64,000 nucleotides of DNA from Holothuria scabra (taxonomy: Eukaryota > Echinodermata > Holothuroidea > Aspidochirotida > Holothuriidae): positions 14,464,001 to 14,528,000 of the forward strand of contig CM074184.1 of assembly GCA_037179385.1 (NCBI GenBank), given 5' to 3'. Of this stretch, positions 1 to 14,216 are shown one piece after another (position 1 is the first letter of the stretch; every line of letters begins with the position of its first letter). The notes beneath the pieces are model-generated. The model saw nothing but the letters and a program-made list of their open reading frames with translations. It made no database searches and had not been told where the DNA came from. The position numbers and the translations under genes were made by a program.

Positions 1-2037
1 TCAAAAAAGGGGGAAGAAATCAAAATCTGATATTTCTCCGATATCGAAAAAGTCACCGTGACGTTCAACTTCAATATGATTACAAGTCACGTAGTAGCCT
101 TATAGCACAGGAGGAGTACTGGCCCTGTGCCTAGACTCCAATCAGCGGCGTAACTACAGGGATCCCCACAAAAGCTAGTCATCCCCACTCTTCCCATGCT
201 GTGCCCTGCTTTTTTCTTATCTGCCACCTCCCCCGCCCCCCCCCCCCCAAATAATCTCGATAGTCATAATGGATGATTGCCTATAGCTACACATCCCCAC
301 CATGCATCTACATCTCTAGATAGTTTCGTTCATGTCTTGGAGCTACAACATTCTAAAATTTATGTTCAATTATTCATAGACTACACTGTTGCTGTTGTGC
401 AAGGCTGTATGTATAGGTCCAATCATTGATTGCCTATAGTTGAGTATGAATTGGCTGTATAAGGTATCTTCACAACTCTCGACGGTGAGAATCCGGCATT
501 CGGACGCAACATCGCGGTCGCGATAAAGCAACACTTCCTCAAAGATTGACTTCGACATTTTCGGCTATCTAAATTTAGCGTGAGTTTTCAAAATTTTCTT
601 CACGCTCCGGGTCACCTTGTGGTGCCTTCCACTTAGTCTTTCGGACAGGATGCCACATTTCACGTACTTTTCCGGCTGTGTCATAGGTTGTGTTTTTTTC
701 ACTATGCCAATTGAAGTTGTCAGGACCCCCACCGGGGCTTTGCCCTGAACCCCACCAGAGGCCCTAAGGGGGACCCGGGACCTTACCCGTTGAGACTAGC
801 GCTAAAATAAGCAATAAAAATCCGAATGAGAGGGGAAAGGGGAACCCCTTTCAGGACAGGGAACAATCAAACCTTGAAAACTCTGAATTGAAACATATGC
901 TATACTTTCGCTTTCAATTGGAAACCACGAAGCCAACAGCAGTTCCTGACATCCCCAATATACTATTCACCTACATATCCTTTATCAGTCACTGTTTTGC
1001 GTTTAGCAAACAATGCAATCGGGAGATTCATCATTTGCCCCCACATAACAATTCCTGGGCACGCCACTGGCACCACATGCATATGCAATCAGATGAACTA
1101 ACTGTTGGCCTGCAAAATAGATGTCAGCCATTGCGTAGTCAGTAGACGTTAGCTATGCCAGTTTTACCGTATGTGCTAAGATGTCAACGCAGACTGTGTA
1201 CGCATAGCTCTTCGGCTCACATGCCTCCACTAAAAATCGAATATCCAGCTCATTGATGCGCTCTGCTTATAACAGCTTGTCAGTTGTCAATTTTCTAAGC
1301 CCAAAGTAACGCCTTGTTGGCCTGGGCAATGCCATTACTGCTGAGGAGTCACAATTTTGAAAATTTTCTTCGCCCAACAAATGGTAGCTTCGCTTAGATA
1401 GTCTTTCCGGTAGATACCCCCCTCCACACACACACACACACACACACAATCGGAAGCTCACACACTGCGACTCAGGTATGTTTATTATGCAACCTAACAC
1501 GAATATCGATCGAGCTCACTCTTTATATTCTCGGAAACGTTACGACTATATTAGCATCTTTTGGCAACCAATCGACCAGCAAATCTCCATTTTGCAACGA
1601 CTCGATAAGTCACTCAATGCTGAGCTAAATAGAGCCGTACTAGTAGGAGGCAAAATTATCGGCTTGAAAATAGCCGCTACTACGTTTCAATTTTCCGTCA
1701 AGGGGGGGGGGGGGGGCTCGTAATGGATATTTGTTGTCTGGGTGTAACCACTCCGGACAACAAATAATGTAACACTTTTTTGCCCCAGGAAAATATTCCT
1801 GTGTGAGTCAGTGATTATGTATCACTGACAATTTTCAGACGAGCTAGCTAAAACAGGAAAGCGCACAATTGTACTAACTTTGTGATCAAAATAGCCCCTT
1901 TTCCGAAGGAAAATGTACTAAAACACCCTGAGAGGACAAAACACTGGAAAGTTTCCCTCCCAAAACAATTTTTCTGAAGATCCTGAAATACGAAAATCCA
2001 AATCCGGGGGCTTCGCCCCGGACCCCACCAAGGGCCC
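1..2037. other. Non-coding stretch with repeat fragments
   Basis: I see no gene. It holds a C run near 235-248, a G run near 1701-1716, and an interspersed G/C-rich fragment around 720-790 (ggggctttgccctgaacccc) that recurs at about 2,006-2,036. Two short stretches (about 570-655 and 1,335-1,420) resemble the internal part of the hAT-like element at 14.2-16.7 kb (shared words such as aattttctt, acgctcc, tagtctttc) and are probably old relics. Open frames here are short and carry no recognisable domain. Confidence 0.6.
1429..1449. repeat. (AC)n microsatellite
   Basis: About ten AC dinucleotides in a row, read directly. Confidence 0.95.
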
Positions 2038-2297
2038 CTACACTCTAAAAGTTGGTTAAAAAAACTAACCAACACTGGTCAAGTAAGTCAAATACCTGAA
2101 ATTGGTTAAAGTTTACCCAATAGTTGTTGATTAATGGGTTATCCAAGAGGTTTTTTAATTACCACTTAATTGGGTAACCAGCTTGTGGGGCAACCAAATA
2201 AACAACACATATTGGGAAAAACTTAACCCAATTTCAGGTATTTGACATACGTGACCAGTGTTGGCGAACTTTTTTAACCAACATTTTTAGAGTGTAG
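2038..2297. mobile_element. Foldback MITE with CTACACTCTAAAA termini
   Basis: About 260 bp. The first ~85 bases are an imperfect inverted copy of the last ~85. Both ends read CTACACTCTAAAA (right end: TTTTTAGAGTGTAG), and inside them the words ggttaa, ccaacactggtca and aaatacctgaaattggg are mirrored. No coding capacity. It sits within the G/C-rich interspersed fragment, which continues on both sides (agggccc before, accgaccgacccc after). The superfamily is not assignable by eye because the target duplication is not clear. A related terminus occurs at 42,231. Confidence 0.8.
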
Positions 2298-3639
2298 ACC
2301 GACCGACCCCTGAACCCGACCTATTTGGGCCTTCGCGGGGCTTCTCGATCTGCGCTCTCGGCGCACGCTACGTGCGGACAGCATACGTTTCGCACCCAGC
2401 TCTCTCAATTAGAGAGTTGCGCCCCTGATGTCCAAGATTTCGACCTTGGAGTCACAACTTTATCCGATTCATACAAAAGACTGTAACAAGTGTCCCGCGG
2501 GAGGAACGTACAGGCCCTGGAGGGGCCCAGGGAAAAGGGTCCGAATTGAGAAAATCTTTCGAAGTCCATGCCATTTAAATAAACATGACTGGGTGAATAT
2601 TTCTTCTACCTGTCTACAGGCTTTATTGATCAAGTTGAATTTTAGATTCGAATTCCGCACAATGCGGCCGCGAGTGACACAAATCTGCTTGCACGTAGGA
2701 TACGGGTCGGATATCGACTAATGTGGCGAGCATGCTATACTTCTAGTACTCTGTTTGGTTATGGCGTACCTGTAAATTTGGAACGCATATTAATCATAGT
2801 CTCGCAAAGTGAAACTATAAAACTTTATTTTCCAAGAGACCGGAAGCTACTTACATACCTATCATGGTGGCATTTGTAATTCAGTCATAATATTATGACT
2901 TATTGAAAAAATTCATGGGTAAATAGTGAAAGGACCGCCTATACAGATGCGTATTTAAAATCATCCTTTCGTGGCGGGTAAATGAATATACTAGAACCCC
3001 TCCCCAACACCCACAGATTGCTGAGAACACAGAGTACGTGCCCGTTAAACATAATCAAATCTTAATTTGACCTGGGACAACGTTAGTCGAACTTCAACAG
3101 CACTTGTTCCTTATCACATAGACAGACTATCCCCAGCCCTACCTCACAGTCTTGCGCAAAGCTTTATACGACTAATTGTAGAATATTGGCAAAAGTTCGC
3201 AGGCAAGCCAGATTATGCCGACTAAACAGGTGAAAAGTTGTACAGGTGTATAGCTGCGGAAAGTTGTACAGGTGTGTAGATTCCCAAACTTGACCCGAAA
3301 ACCATCTTCTGACCTGTCATTTTTTTTATGTAAAGTTATGTGTCTAATAGTTATTAGGAGGCTGAAAGGGGGTGTATTCGGGTGGCCCAGGTATGTACAA
3401 GTGGTCACTACTTTGCAGCTTACAATCTGAGCCACAGTAAATTGTGTGAAACTTGAAAGGGTTGGCTTACACTGCCATTGACCCGAAATTTGGGTAAATG
3501 TAGAGAGAAAGAAAAAATATCTGGTTAAATCGGGTAGCTTTTACTCCATTACCATAGTCGAAGATCTCGGGGAAAAGGGGGACTAGCCCAAACATTAAAT
3601 TTCAAGTTTCAACCATGTGGTACTCGGGGTCTGATCAAT
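2298..3639. other. Non-coding stretch
   Basis: No gene, RNA or clear mobile element recognised. The largest open frames are under 100 codons with no domain-like sequence. Confidence 0.5.
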
Positions 3640-3900
3640 ATTCCCAAGGGGCATTATTCCAAAGGTTCATTATTTCGAATTAAACATATGAATCGCTATC
3701 CCGAAGGGTTGTGATTCCGACAGAAGGGCCGTTATTCCGAATCAAACATTAGGACCATTTTTCCTAACGTTTGTTATTCTGTTATTACGAATCTAACATT
3801 TAGGACCGTTATGCCTAAGGTTCAATATCCGGAATGTGAAACTTGAACCGTTATCATTCCGAAGATTCGTTATTCCGAAGGGTCTTTATTCCGACTAGAG
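3640..3900. repeat. Degenerate 'ttattccgaa' tandem repeat
   Basis: The words ttattccgaa, cgttattcc, gaatcaaacat and aggaccgtta recur at irregular 20-40-base spacing through about 260 bp. This is a decayed short-period array; no coding content. Confidence 0.7.
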
Positions 3901-5388
3901 GATCAGGTTCAAATATTCTGAACTATTCCCAAATTATCACCCAATAACTCAAAGTCAGTATCGTGATTACGGCGTGTGGACAGACCTTCACCTCACAGGT
4001 TAGACTCAAAAGACTCACCAGGGTCCTGATATGCATGGAGGCAGGGAGCCACTGCTCACTGAGATTTTTAACCTGTTCATACAAGTTTGACCTTGAAAAG
4101 ATAAACACTACAAAGTGGAAGGTTGCACATTTTATTGTCCAGATTATTATTTCATGCCCTTTGAACCCGGAAAATCAGGTTTAAGGGTCCTTTTGCCATA
4201 ATTTTATTAGACAAATTCGGGACAGAGTCAATGAAGTCCTTTTGGCCCGGTGTCACGAGCGCAAAACCGGAACTTGTCTTGTTCGGAGAGATATTCATTC
4301 GGAAAAAGACCCTTCGGAATAATGAACAACAACCATGGAACTCCGTGCCTGCTCATGATCTCTCCAGGGAGTTGCTAGAGCAACTCCTTGATCTCTCACC
4401 CCATAGCAGCTTCTATGGTTCACTGCTTGCATTAGCATGATGTGGCTATGGAGAAGCACAGTTTTCAAGAATGCACAGCAGTTGAATTATTTTTGCTTTC
4501 CCCTTTTGAAATGTTAAATGAAAAAATAACACTTTAATCGAACGACCAAGAAGCAGATTCTCCTTCACGGAGTAAGTGTCCCCATGGAGGTTTTTTCGGG
4601 GTGGGTGGTGGAGGGGGACGGGACAGCGGTTCAATTTTTCGGAGAGCGGATAGCTCTTTTGCAAAACGAAAACTCAACAAACGACTGGCTTCAAGTTAAG
4701 TTCTACTTGCAAGCAAATGCTACTTCCAGCCTGTTGTGGTGTTGCGACTTTTCAAACTTTTCTGTACCCTCCGCGCTAACCGATACCGATATTGGAGGAA
4801 AGATTAGATAGTCTTTCTTTCAGGGTTTCATATTTCGTGCAGAGAAGGCTGTTCTACCTTAAGCTGACAATGAAGTTTATCTAGTATGTCGTTAAATTAA
4901 ACCCACGAGAAAACATCCATTCATCCCGTTTTCTTCGGTTTCGTTCAAACTTGGAGATATGTTAATTCGGTATCATTTGCCGAGAAATTGGGCAGACTGT
5001 TAATATTTTTCGGGTAGATTCGATCTTGCAACCCCCCCTCCCCTTCCCCGGCCAGCAGAGAAGCCCATACGCCTACTCACTTTGCAACGTGGCATACCGG
5101 CTTTTCTCAAGTGGCGCTAGTAGCAAAAACTATTTCTGGGAGGGAGCGTGGACAACCATTATTAATGGACATGACACAGCATGTCCATTATTGTGGTTGG
5201 TCGCATTTTCTGATGATCACGTGACCCCATTTCTTTCGTTCAGTTTATCGGACGACTCCCAATGAGAAACAAACCGATCTTTTGGGAAAAGATTTGTACA
5301 GCAAAGGAGACCGGTATGTGACAAGGTTGTGTGAAAAATGTCGCTAATTACGAAATGCGGTACATTTTTCCTCAAATACTCGACATTT
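3901..5388. other. Non-coding stretch with a small perfect hairpin
   Basis: No gene seen. At about 5,163-5,188 there is a perfect 10-bp hairpin (aatggacatg / catgtccatt with loop acacag). Open frames of 61-79 codons have no domain-like features. Confidence 0.5.
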
Positions 5389-5529
5389 TAATATTAAGTA
5401 GGCTAATAGTAATATTAAGTAGGCTTATAGTAATATTAAGTAGGCTAATAGTAATATTAAGTAGGCTAATAGTAATATTAAGTAGGCTAATATTAATATT
5501 AAGTAGGCTAATATTAATATTAAGTAGGT
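5389..5529 (+). repeat. 21-bp minisatellite, about 7 copies
   Basis: Unit taatattaagtaggctaata plus one base (g or t). Copies differ at one or two positions (aggctaatag, aggcttatag, aggctaatat). Because 21 is a multiple of three, it produces a spurious repeated peptide. Confidence 0.95.
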
Positions 5530-8463
5530 AATATACCTGTTACTTTACATATGACGCAGTCATGAACGCGAGGATGCTGTCCTACTTTGGTCTGTATTTT
5601 CAACATCACTTTATTTAGTAGAACTGTTTGGTCACCAAATTAATTTTACATTTGACTTATGAAGTGATTATAAAGACAATTGTATGAATTTGAAATAATT
5701 CGTATAATTTTCTTGTCGCAATTCCCTGGAAGTTCGACGGAGCGGCATATGCTACGATGTCTCCGTTTGAACTGCTTTCAGTGAAGGAATGACGTGTACA
5801 GTAGTGTAAGTGCCGGGTTTGGCGCAGCGTTCAGCAGTATAAAGTCATTATGTACGGTCCATTGCGATCGTGTTCAAGCAATGTGACCGATTGAACGTAT
5901 AAACAAAAAGAATTTCACATAATGTCGTACAGACCGATCGAAGGCAAAGTGCAATCAAACCTCAAGTCCGAATTTTCGATGCAAATCTCCTATTTTACCA
6001 TACGTATAAACCATTATAGGTTTTCGATTGGCATAGGCCAGCTGAGGTCAAACGTGAACGTAGCTAGTGTACATTAACTGCACGTACATTCGCAGGTTCA
6101 CTTCATTCCGGACAATTATTCTAAATCAGAGACAAATTTAGTACTAGGCCTACACACTTGCTGTACTTTTTTCGGACAGGTTTGTCAATCCTCGGTGGCA
6201 GGTAGGGAATTGCAACAAGTGCCTTTGCACGGGTATAGGCCCTACTAAAAAGTAGGACCCTGGTACCAAATCGCCATACCCGTCGGGTACCTGGTGTTAC
6301 ACTGACTTAAAAGATTAGAACATTTTGTTAGGCATGCTCCATATCAGACATGCAAAATAATAGTTACAGCTGTTTTGGAGAGGTGATGATCACATTCCCA
6401 AGTTCAAAACATTTGATTTGCCATAAGGTTTTATCATCTCCTTTTGTTTTAAATCAAAATGACAAGTAAAAGAAACGAGAAAGGGCTATTGTTGGAACAT
6501 CTATTGTGCCGTAAACACCACACACAACAACCTTCACCCCTATTTTAAGTGTATTTAAATTTTAGTGGAACGACCGGACGCGTAGTGGCCATGATCCCAA
6601 AGAAACGTAACAGAAAACAGTCAAATAAGAAAATAAGTACTTTCCAAGGCCTCTATCAATATTTGATATTAAATTTTTGGACGCTTTCCTACTCTAAAAG
6701 CAAGCATCCTAAGAGCTCGAAGCTTCTCCTTTTAAAACACCGGTTTAAAAACATCAACCAATCACAGCCCTGTATTATGGTATTCTCTTGCACGTCCAAA
6801 ATTACCGATTGTAAACAAAGGCGTCATGCTCGTGAACTTCTCTCACAGTAATGCACAATGCACGTTGGAATTTTCACTGTAGGGTTATGTACGTTCTGAC
6901 TGAGCAGGCCTCATGTTGACATCTGGACATGGTGACATAAAGGTGTCATACCGCCGTATTAAGATCGTATACATGCAAGGCTCAGTTTACCTAGCATGCC
7001 GAATGCAACGGGCACTGTCTCTTCAAGCTGGGCGGGGGGATGTGTCTGCTAGTTTCTGCGTGAAGTACGAAGTGATTTTGAATCACCGTCGGATAGCTTG
7101 CTCGAACCAAGTGACGTACATTGATGTGTGAGAAGTAACTCACTACATGACGATAAAGCGCGATCGGGCCGCACGCTGATAAAAATTTCATCTTCAGGAA
7201 ATAAAGTACAAACAACTTTCAAACTTTTTGATTTATTTATTTGGTACATATTAAGCACAAAACACAAACAAACTTACACATAATTTCTAGGGCTCTCTTC
7301 ATTCTCAGGCCACGAGAATGTTTACCAAATTAATCGTAAAAGTTTATTAATTACCGTGGGGAATAGCGTAAATTGGGTAATCCTTTTCGCATGCAAAATA
7401 TTTAAGCTTCGCGTAGTAGATTTGGAACCGGGTTATAGGATAGGGAGTGGTTACCCGTGCAAATTACACTAATTGCATCACCAATGAAAATATTGGGGGA
7501 AGCAAACATAAGCATTGCCCCTCCAATAATTCCGGCAAATTTAAAATAAAAAAAAAATAGGAGAATAACCAAAATGTAATAACATTTTGGGATATGGGGG
7601 GGGGGGGACTTCTTGAAAACGTCACTTTGAGTGTATGTGCATGTCATTGTGAGTGTGTATGTGTGTCTGGTTGTGTGTGTACAGTATGTAGGCCTACGAG
7701 TGCACTCGCTTTCATAGGGTGGATTGCTTATAGATCATTCCGGTCCTGGACACGATACAGGGTTCAACATAGTCTGTTGGAAAATTTTTTTCCCCCAAAC
7801 CACATACCAGATCTACGTCCCTGTTGTCCGTCGGATTAACCAGGCAGTCCATCCTTCCCCTACATGGGCAACCAAAGACTAGCACAATGTCATGTCCATT
7901 GTGGTTACGGTACGTAACCACATTTTCTAGTTGACAATGTCATCAAAGGGGCTGGCCCGTCCATGTGGAAACTTACAGAGGGCGCTCTCATATGGGTACC
8001 GGTAGCATACCTTTATAGAGGTACCGGTTGCACGAAACAAGCGCAGCCGTAACGTCTGCATGGAAAATATGTCGCTTTTTTGAGCGTAGGCCAGACCTAT
8101 ATCCTCTCTGTTAAGTTCATATTAAGCTGAATAATAAAGAGATTCCTGGGTCGCCGCTAAACATTTTCCCGGACAACACCCAAACCTAAACAAGATTTAA
8201 CTGACGGTCATGTGGGTTAAAACAAGAAAAGAAGACTTGATGCCTAATATCAGAACAGAATGTGGTTCTATAGCAGCCTAGTAGCCAAGTCGACTTAAAC
8301 CAACCCGAGCCAGACCTATTCTAGTGCTTCATACTCGGCATAAGCAATGAAGTAGGAAAAACAAGCAAATGAGCCATTTCTGGAAAAAGGGCCGTGGCCG
8401 GTCCGACATAAACCAATTCGAAACTAGTCCGTAAAATCCTGATCTAATTAAATAACTACCTAA
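5530..8463. other. Non-coding stretch
   Basis: No gene recognised. Contains a G run near 7595-7607 and GT-rich stretches near 7625-7680. The open frame at 6549-6851 (100 codons) is lysine-rich with no similarity I recognise and no splice or start context supporting it. Confidence 0.5.
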
Positions 8464-8741
8464 CATGGGCGTCCGCAGGCATGTGCAAGGGGGCACTTGC
8501 CCTCCTAGTGCCCCCCGCCCGAAAATCCAAAAATTGAAAAACGTATAAAAATCAAAGCAAAGACCGAACAAAACGTGTTTACCAAGCTTCTATGCGAAAA
8601 ATAGGCTTTAGAAATGTCATTTCTAGCGATCTGAGAGGCATTTCGGGCCGAAATTTTCGCACGCTTCGTATCAATTCGTAGTGACTCGGAGGTTTTGCCC
8701 CCCATAGAATTTCTGTCCCCTCCCGATTTTGGACGCTCATG
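8464..8741. mobile_element. Short MITE with CATGRGCGTCC ends
   Basis: The left end CATGGGCGTCC (8464-8474) and right end GGACGCTCATG (8731-8741) are inverted copies with one mismatch. The interior is G/C-rich near the left end (gggggcacttgcc) and carries no open frame of interest. A target duplication is not certain. Confidence 0.5.
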
Positions 8742-11700
8742 CTAGCTAAGCAAGCTGAAGATGGGTCGCTCGGCTAAAGTTGTACTATGTTTCGCTTACA
8801 TGTAGGCCTATTTCTTTTTTCGAAGCTTTCCATATAAAACCTAAAATTCCAAATCGTAGCAGGGACACCCCTCCCCTTACACATGAACATGAAACATCAT
8901 AGGTTGGACACTGAAGAAATATATCTTGAAAAAAGTTGGCATTTTTTCACAAGGGTGACTGGACATTGCTTTGGTAGGGCAGTCTTATCACTAACACGCG
9001 TGTCCTGCCCATTGCGGCAGGGATTCATCCCCTCTAAAAATATATCATACCTCCAGATTGTAGGTCCCGAACCACTGAGTCTAACGGTGCTCAATCCATA
9101 TAAGTCTACGCAGCGTTGAAAATATTTGGCAACATGTTAGCACACTCCACTTTAGGGAATGCCCCGTCTCTGATCTTAAAGGTTGCCACTAAATATTCCT
9201 AATTTCATCGATGATGGGAATTGTTACCAGAGTCAATTAAACGATCATATTTTCAAGTGGCGTATTGTGATGACAGCTGACAACAGTATGTAACGTTGTA
9301 ATTTGTATCGTTTGCCTCAAATGTGACAATAATGACATCAAATCGGGCACGGTGCGTGTATGCGATGACTTCGTGACAAACCTGAAACAATAAATGTAAA
9401 CTTAGTAACTGAAGGCGCAGGTGGGGCGGTGCCCTTCCCCCAATTGACGTCCTAGGAAGGTTCTGTCGGTACATTTGCTGATCTTGTCGGTACATCCACC
9501 CGATGTGGAAAACACCCAACAGACGTATCGCATTGTTTTTAATGGTGGGTCTATTTTAATTGTCCTCTATCACCTGATCACAGATAGCTCTCAAACTATC
9601 ATATCCAAATATCGAAATTTTCGCGCGCTATTCCGTAAAAGGTTGTGCTATCTGTCAACACATTTTGGTAGGAGTCACCGCAAAGTCCCGGGTAAGCAAT
9701 AAAGCAAAGTTTCAAAGATTTTTAAAAAAATCACCAGACTGAGGTAGAAGACTTGCTTTAACTGTTTTAGGTCGACAGATAAGTTTTTTTGGACAGTAAC
9801 CAAAAACGGTGTATGAAGCAGAGTCTGACCCAATGAATATTTCGTGGGAAAATGATATTAATTCTGGAGCGCTTAACCCGCTTATGTATTGAACGTAGTT
9901 TGAAGTCCATGCAGGTATTTCTGCGGATAAATACTTTCTCCGAACAGAATGCATTAAAGTATAAATACAACGGGGACTTGAGGAATTTTCTAACGGCATA
10001 TCCTATTCGCAGGAACGTACTCTCATCTTTCACACGCCCCCAAAATTAGAATTCAATAGATTAAGAACATTTTCAAACACTATCACTTCGAAAAAAGTAC
10101 CAAAGATAACATCATTTTGCATCTTAGACACCTTATACGACCAAAGGGTAGGGGACACCACCCTTTACCCACCATAAAGTGAAAAAGGGTCCCATACAGT
10201 GCATGCATTTGTGAATATACAAATCCTAAAAGACAGATCAAAAAGACCAAATTCACAAAGTGCTGCCCGGTCAACTGAGGTGGATTACGAAGTCACGTGT
10301 AAACTCCCACCAGCACCACCTCCTGGCTGGAAAATTGACGGATAAACTGTTAAGTGATAACCTTTTAAAAAGTGTCGGTATACATTGACTCATTTGTTCT
10401 CGGTAGATTTACCTAATTTTGGTCTATCCCCCCCCCCCCCCACACACACACACACTTTTGCAACTCCAGTTAAGGTACTAAAAACGTGAATCAATATGAT
10501 TATTTTTTGGTGGTTCCGCCAGAGGGACACACCAAAATACGGATCCGATTGTAGGGGAAGTCGTCGAAGTGACGCATAGCGCTTCCCGTGATAGGCGTTG
10601 GGTGAGTGGAGACAATGAATAATGTTGGATTTACATTAGACACGGAACAATATGATGTTATTTAGAAAAACAACAACAACAAAAAAAAAAAAAACAAGCC
10701 GGGGACCCCCCGGTGATGTTGGGTTTGTAAGATATGCAGATAGAGAGATGGGAATTTCTTAAATGAACAAATGTGAAGTACTTTTCGCTGAATTATTGAG
10801 ACATTCATCAAATGGAGTTCACCTGAAACCTTCACAGATTTTAAGTAAAGGGGAGAACTTAATTTGTCATTTCATGCATCTGATCTGAAACTAAATCCTC
10901 TCCCTCCCATTCACTCGTCTAGTTCTTTTCCCGTTTGGCTCCGTCATCTCCCTTTATTCCTTAATTTTTTTTTTTATCAACCCGGTGGTTTGAGCTAGTC
11001 TCTCCTGCTGAGAACGTCAGGGGGATCTTGCCCTCTGTTCTCTGACCCATCCCTTTACAGACGCGCTACCGTAAGGACAATATTATTTTTAGGAGCAACG
11101 CTGCTTGCACTCAAATCAAACTCAATTAAGAATAGTTAGACGGTTCCATCCGAATGTACTTAATTCAAGATATCCACTTGAAAAGGACCAGAAAAACAGT
11201 CTCCAAAAGTAATTGGGTCAGGATATTTGATTCGGGATAGTAGAGTAACTGGCGTGATGTTAAAAGCGGGAGGGCGGGAATAAATTATGACACAAATGTA
11301 CCGACAGCTTATACATAAATGTACAGAAACTTGTCAGGTTGTTAATGGGTTACGGTACCACTTGGTCAGTCGCCCCGCACCAGTGAGCAAGTGACCGACC
11401 TCCACCCACCAAAGGCTTGCATTATTTTCCACACTTAAGTAGTTTACAAGAATACTAATCCCAGCTTCATCAGGGCCCGCGCCAGGATTTGCATGACATG
11501 GGCCAATATTCCAAGTGAGGAACAGCATCTCCAAGCCTCAACCTTGACAATGGTAATAAGTTGCCAATGGGACAAAGAACGCAGTATTTGCAAGTAAAGC
11601 CCGCCGATACTTTTGCCTTCTTGAAACAACTGAAATATTTGAAAATATGGAAAACTTTATTATTAGAGGACGTTTTGAAGTCATTCAAAAAACTTCCCAA

Positions 11701-11859
11701 AATTTAGGGACTATTGAAGAATCTCCCTTCCTATGGGCAAATCAACTGAGGGTCACGGTAGCTGTATCATGTTTTAGTGCTAGGGATGCTATGGATAATC
11801 CTTAGGACTAAAAAGATGATGCAGCTAGTCAATCCGACTGCGGTTCCCGACGAAATTCG
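8742..11859. other. Non-coding stretch with homopolymers
   Basis: No gene recognised. Holds C/CA runs near 10,429-10,456, an A run near 10,680-10,694 and a T run near 10,966-10,975. Open frames at 9.7-10.0 kb on both strands overlap each other and look like chance. Confidence 0.5.
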
Positions 11860-12117
11860 TCACCCCAAACTAAAAATTTCGTGTGGGCCTATCAAAATTC
11901 TCATTTGACACAGCCCTTTGATTGACATTAAATTCCATACTGCATAGTAGGTGATATTACAAAGCATGCTCAAGGAGCCTTGTCCTGATTACACAGTATA
12001 GCTTTTTGCTCACCAGGGCATGTTCTAAAGCATTTAACCGGGAAAGTGTCATGATAAAGGTTTTAGACAACTGTTGGAAGGGCTAAAAGGTTAGGAGAAT
12101 TGCAACTGTCTGGGTGA
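11860..12117. mobile_element. MITE with TCACCC...GGGTGA ends
   Basis: Begins TCACCCCAAACT and ends ACTGTCTGGGTGA, inverted copies with small differences. The interior words (ctttgattgaca, acaactgttggaagggct, ggttaggagaattg) are shared with the element nested at 24,379-24,655, showing both belong to one family. No coding capacity. Confidence 0.7.
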
Positions 12118-13672
12118 TGAAAGTATACCTTGAAGACTTTTCCCGAGAAGTTGATGCAATTTTTAGGCAAATATTCGAAAGAAATGGGTTACTCTACACT
12201 GGAGAAGATGTGGAATGCTACCGTATGTAAAAAAGGACAATCTGCTTTTTAAAGAGCAATATTACGTACAATATATTGAGTTTCGTGAATTATCGTGACC
12301 CCCCACACATGCACACATGCAAACACCTCTTGGGTGGAGTTATCAGGGTCGAAATTCGGATAAAAGGAACCTCGGTGGTAAAAGAACAGTTGGTCAGTTA
12401 AAAGTACGTAGCACAATCATTAAATATGACTAGACAAGCCTTTCGAGTATTTTTCCACAATCATATACACACCGGACTTAACAATGGCCCTTTCAGGAAT
12501 CTTTCTACGGCATTTATTTCTAACGGTTTATCTGTTAACAGAATCCGAACGCCGTTTCTTTTGCAAGACAGTCTAGTGCACGGTACTGCATACACTGCCT
12601 TCTTTGTCTTCATAGAGAGCTGTTATTTGCCAAATAGCAACTCATTGATCTTTACATAGCAAGCGGTGGATTCAATTGTGCAGAATATCAACAGGACAAC
12701 TGAGCTAACGCAGCAGTTAGCTAGAATGTAGAATTTTTGGTCACACTATATCTTGCAATTGGCTTTCCCTTACTTCTTGATTTTTAAGAATAGAAAGGGT
12801 ATACCTACGGGGTCGGAATAAAAAAAAAAAATTGGAAGACTCGGAAATAAAAGCACTTCAAGTTGATATCCAATTTATGTTACTACGAAAACTAGTTTGC
12901 CTATCAAGGACTCTTCTCATAATCGTGTTAACAGGCAAAAATATAATACTACTTACTTTTGGCTGTCGACTTGTAGCATCGCAAAAATTTTAGGGGGGGG
13001 GAGGGGATAACTGGGGAACAGAGATTTGGCGGTGGGAATTGCCAGCACTACTCATTGCGCACCAGATCAGCTGGCGAGCGGGTTGAGAAAAGTACACAGT
13101 TTGTACAAAATAATCCCCAGACGATTTAACGGTATTTTGAGAGCCTGGAAGAAATAAAAAGGGGACGTATTTTCATCCAGTTTACGCACTGATTTTGATA
13201 AGTACAGGAAAAGCGTAATTACAACTTTTGTTTCGTTGTGATGATCGCCTTTCTCATCGCTGAAATGGTGTCAAAACACGACAAAAGGAACTTACGTCAT
13301 CACGGTGACCGTTTGTATAGCGAATGCAATCAATATATATAACTTTTGAGCTTTGAAGAGAATATAATATAATCATTTTAATGCCGTAAAAATACAGGTC
13401 AATTAGTGAAGTTCCTTTGAAATAGTACTTCGCTTAAAAAAATTGAGTCAACTTATCAATTTCGGCCTAACAGTGTCTCATACAATTACCATATTCCAAA
13501 CCCTTATTACCTGATTTCCCCTATCCTATAAAAAGAAAACATCCAACCGATCGTGAGGGACAACTGGAAAAAGGGCCGTGGTAGGCTCGTCTTGAACCAG
13601 TACGTTGGAAACTGTGCCATAAAACTCCATCTAACTACTTACCTAACAACAACTAACCAACTGACTGACTGA

Positions 13673-13710
<38 letters not shown>

Positions 13711-14216
13711 TTTTGGGGGAAGTTTTGCTTTCTTATGGGGATAAGATGCAAAATGGTGCTGTCTTTGAAACATTTTGAACTTGCATGGCAGCCAACAGGG
13801 GTGACGTTCCGGTCACTCGGTGAGGAGTAGCTGCAGTGTTTGTTTGGTGTTACTGATAGAAAGGGGAAGTACCGGCAATTAGCCTAATACGTTTTAATAG
13901 AGGTTTTGCAAGGTTTGATTGTTAGCTGTCCTGGAAAGTATGCCGAGTCAAGTGCAATAATGTATTTACCTATTGCGCTCCATCCTACTATTAAGATAAA
14001 TCAGACTTCGGGTTGAGCCGACGGTCAGTCAGCTCAGGGTGTTGCTGAAGACCAGCAACATCCTGGTCAGTCAGCTGGCAAGGTGTGTGTCGGACAGGCT
14101 CTTGACAAGCAGAAAGCAAAGTCGGCTGGTTAACTGGTCCACCCCAAGGTGCTTCAGTCCGGCGCGCAACCGATTTCGTCGGATGGGCAACCGATTTTAG
14201 TGGCAAGCCTATGCCA
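12118..14216. other. Non-coding stretch
   Basis: No gene recognised. Contains a G run near 12,991-13,000 and the CTGA/CTGG tetranucleotide array described separately. Confidence 0.5.
13662..13710. repeat. (CTGA)n-(CTGG)n microsatellite
   Basis: Four to five CTGA units switch directly into about eight CTGG units, read directly. Confidence 0.95.

Noticed and set aside
6549..6851. 100-codon basic frame
   Set aside because: Low-complexity lysine/serine content, no similarity recognised, no splice or regulatory context.
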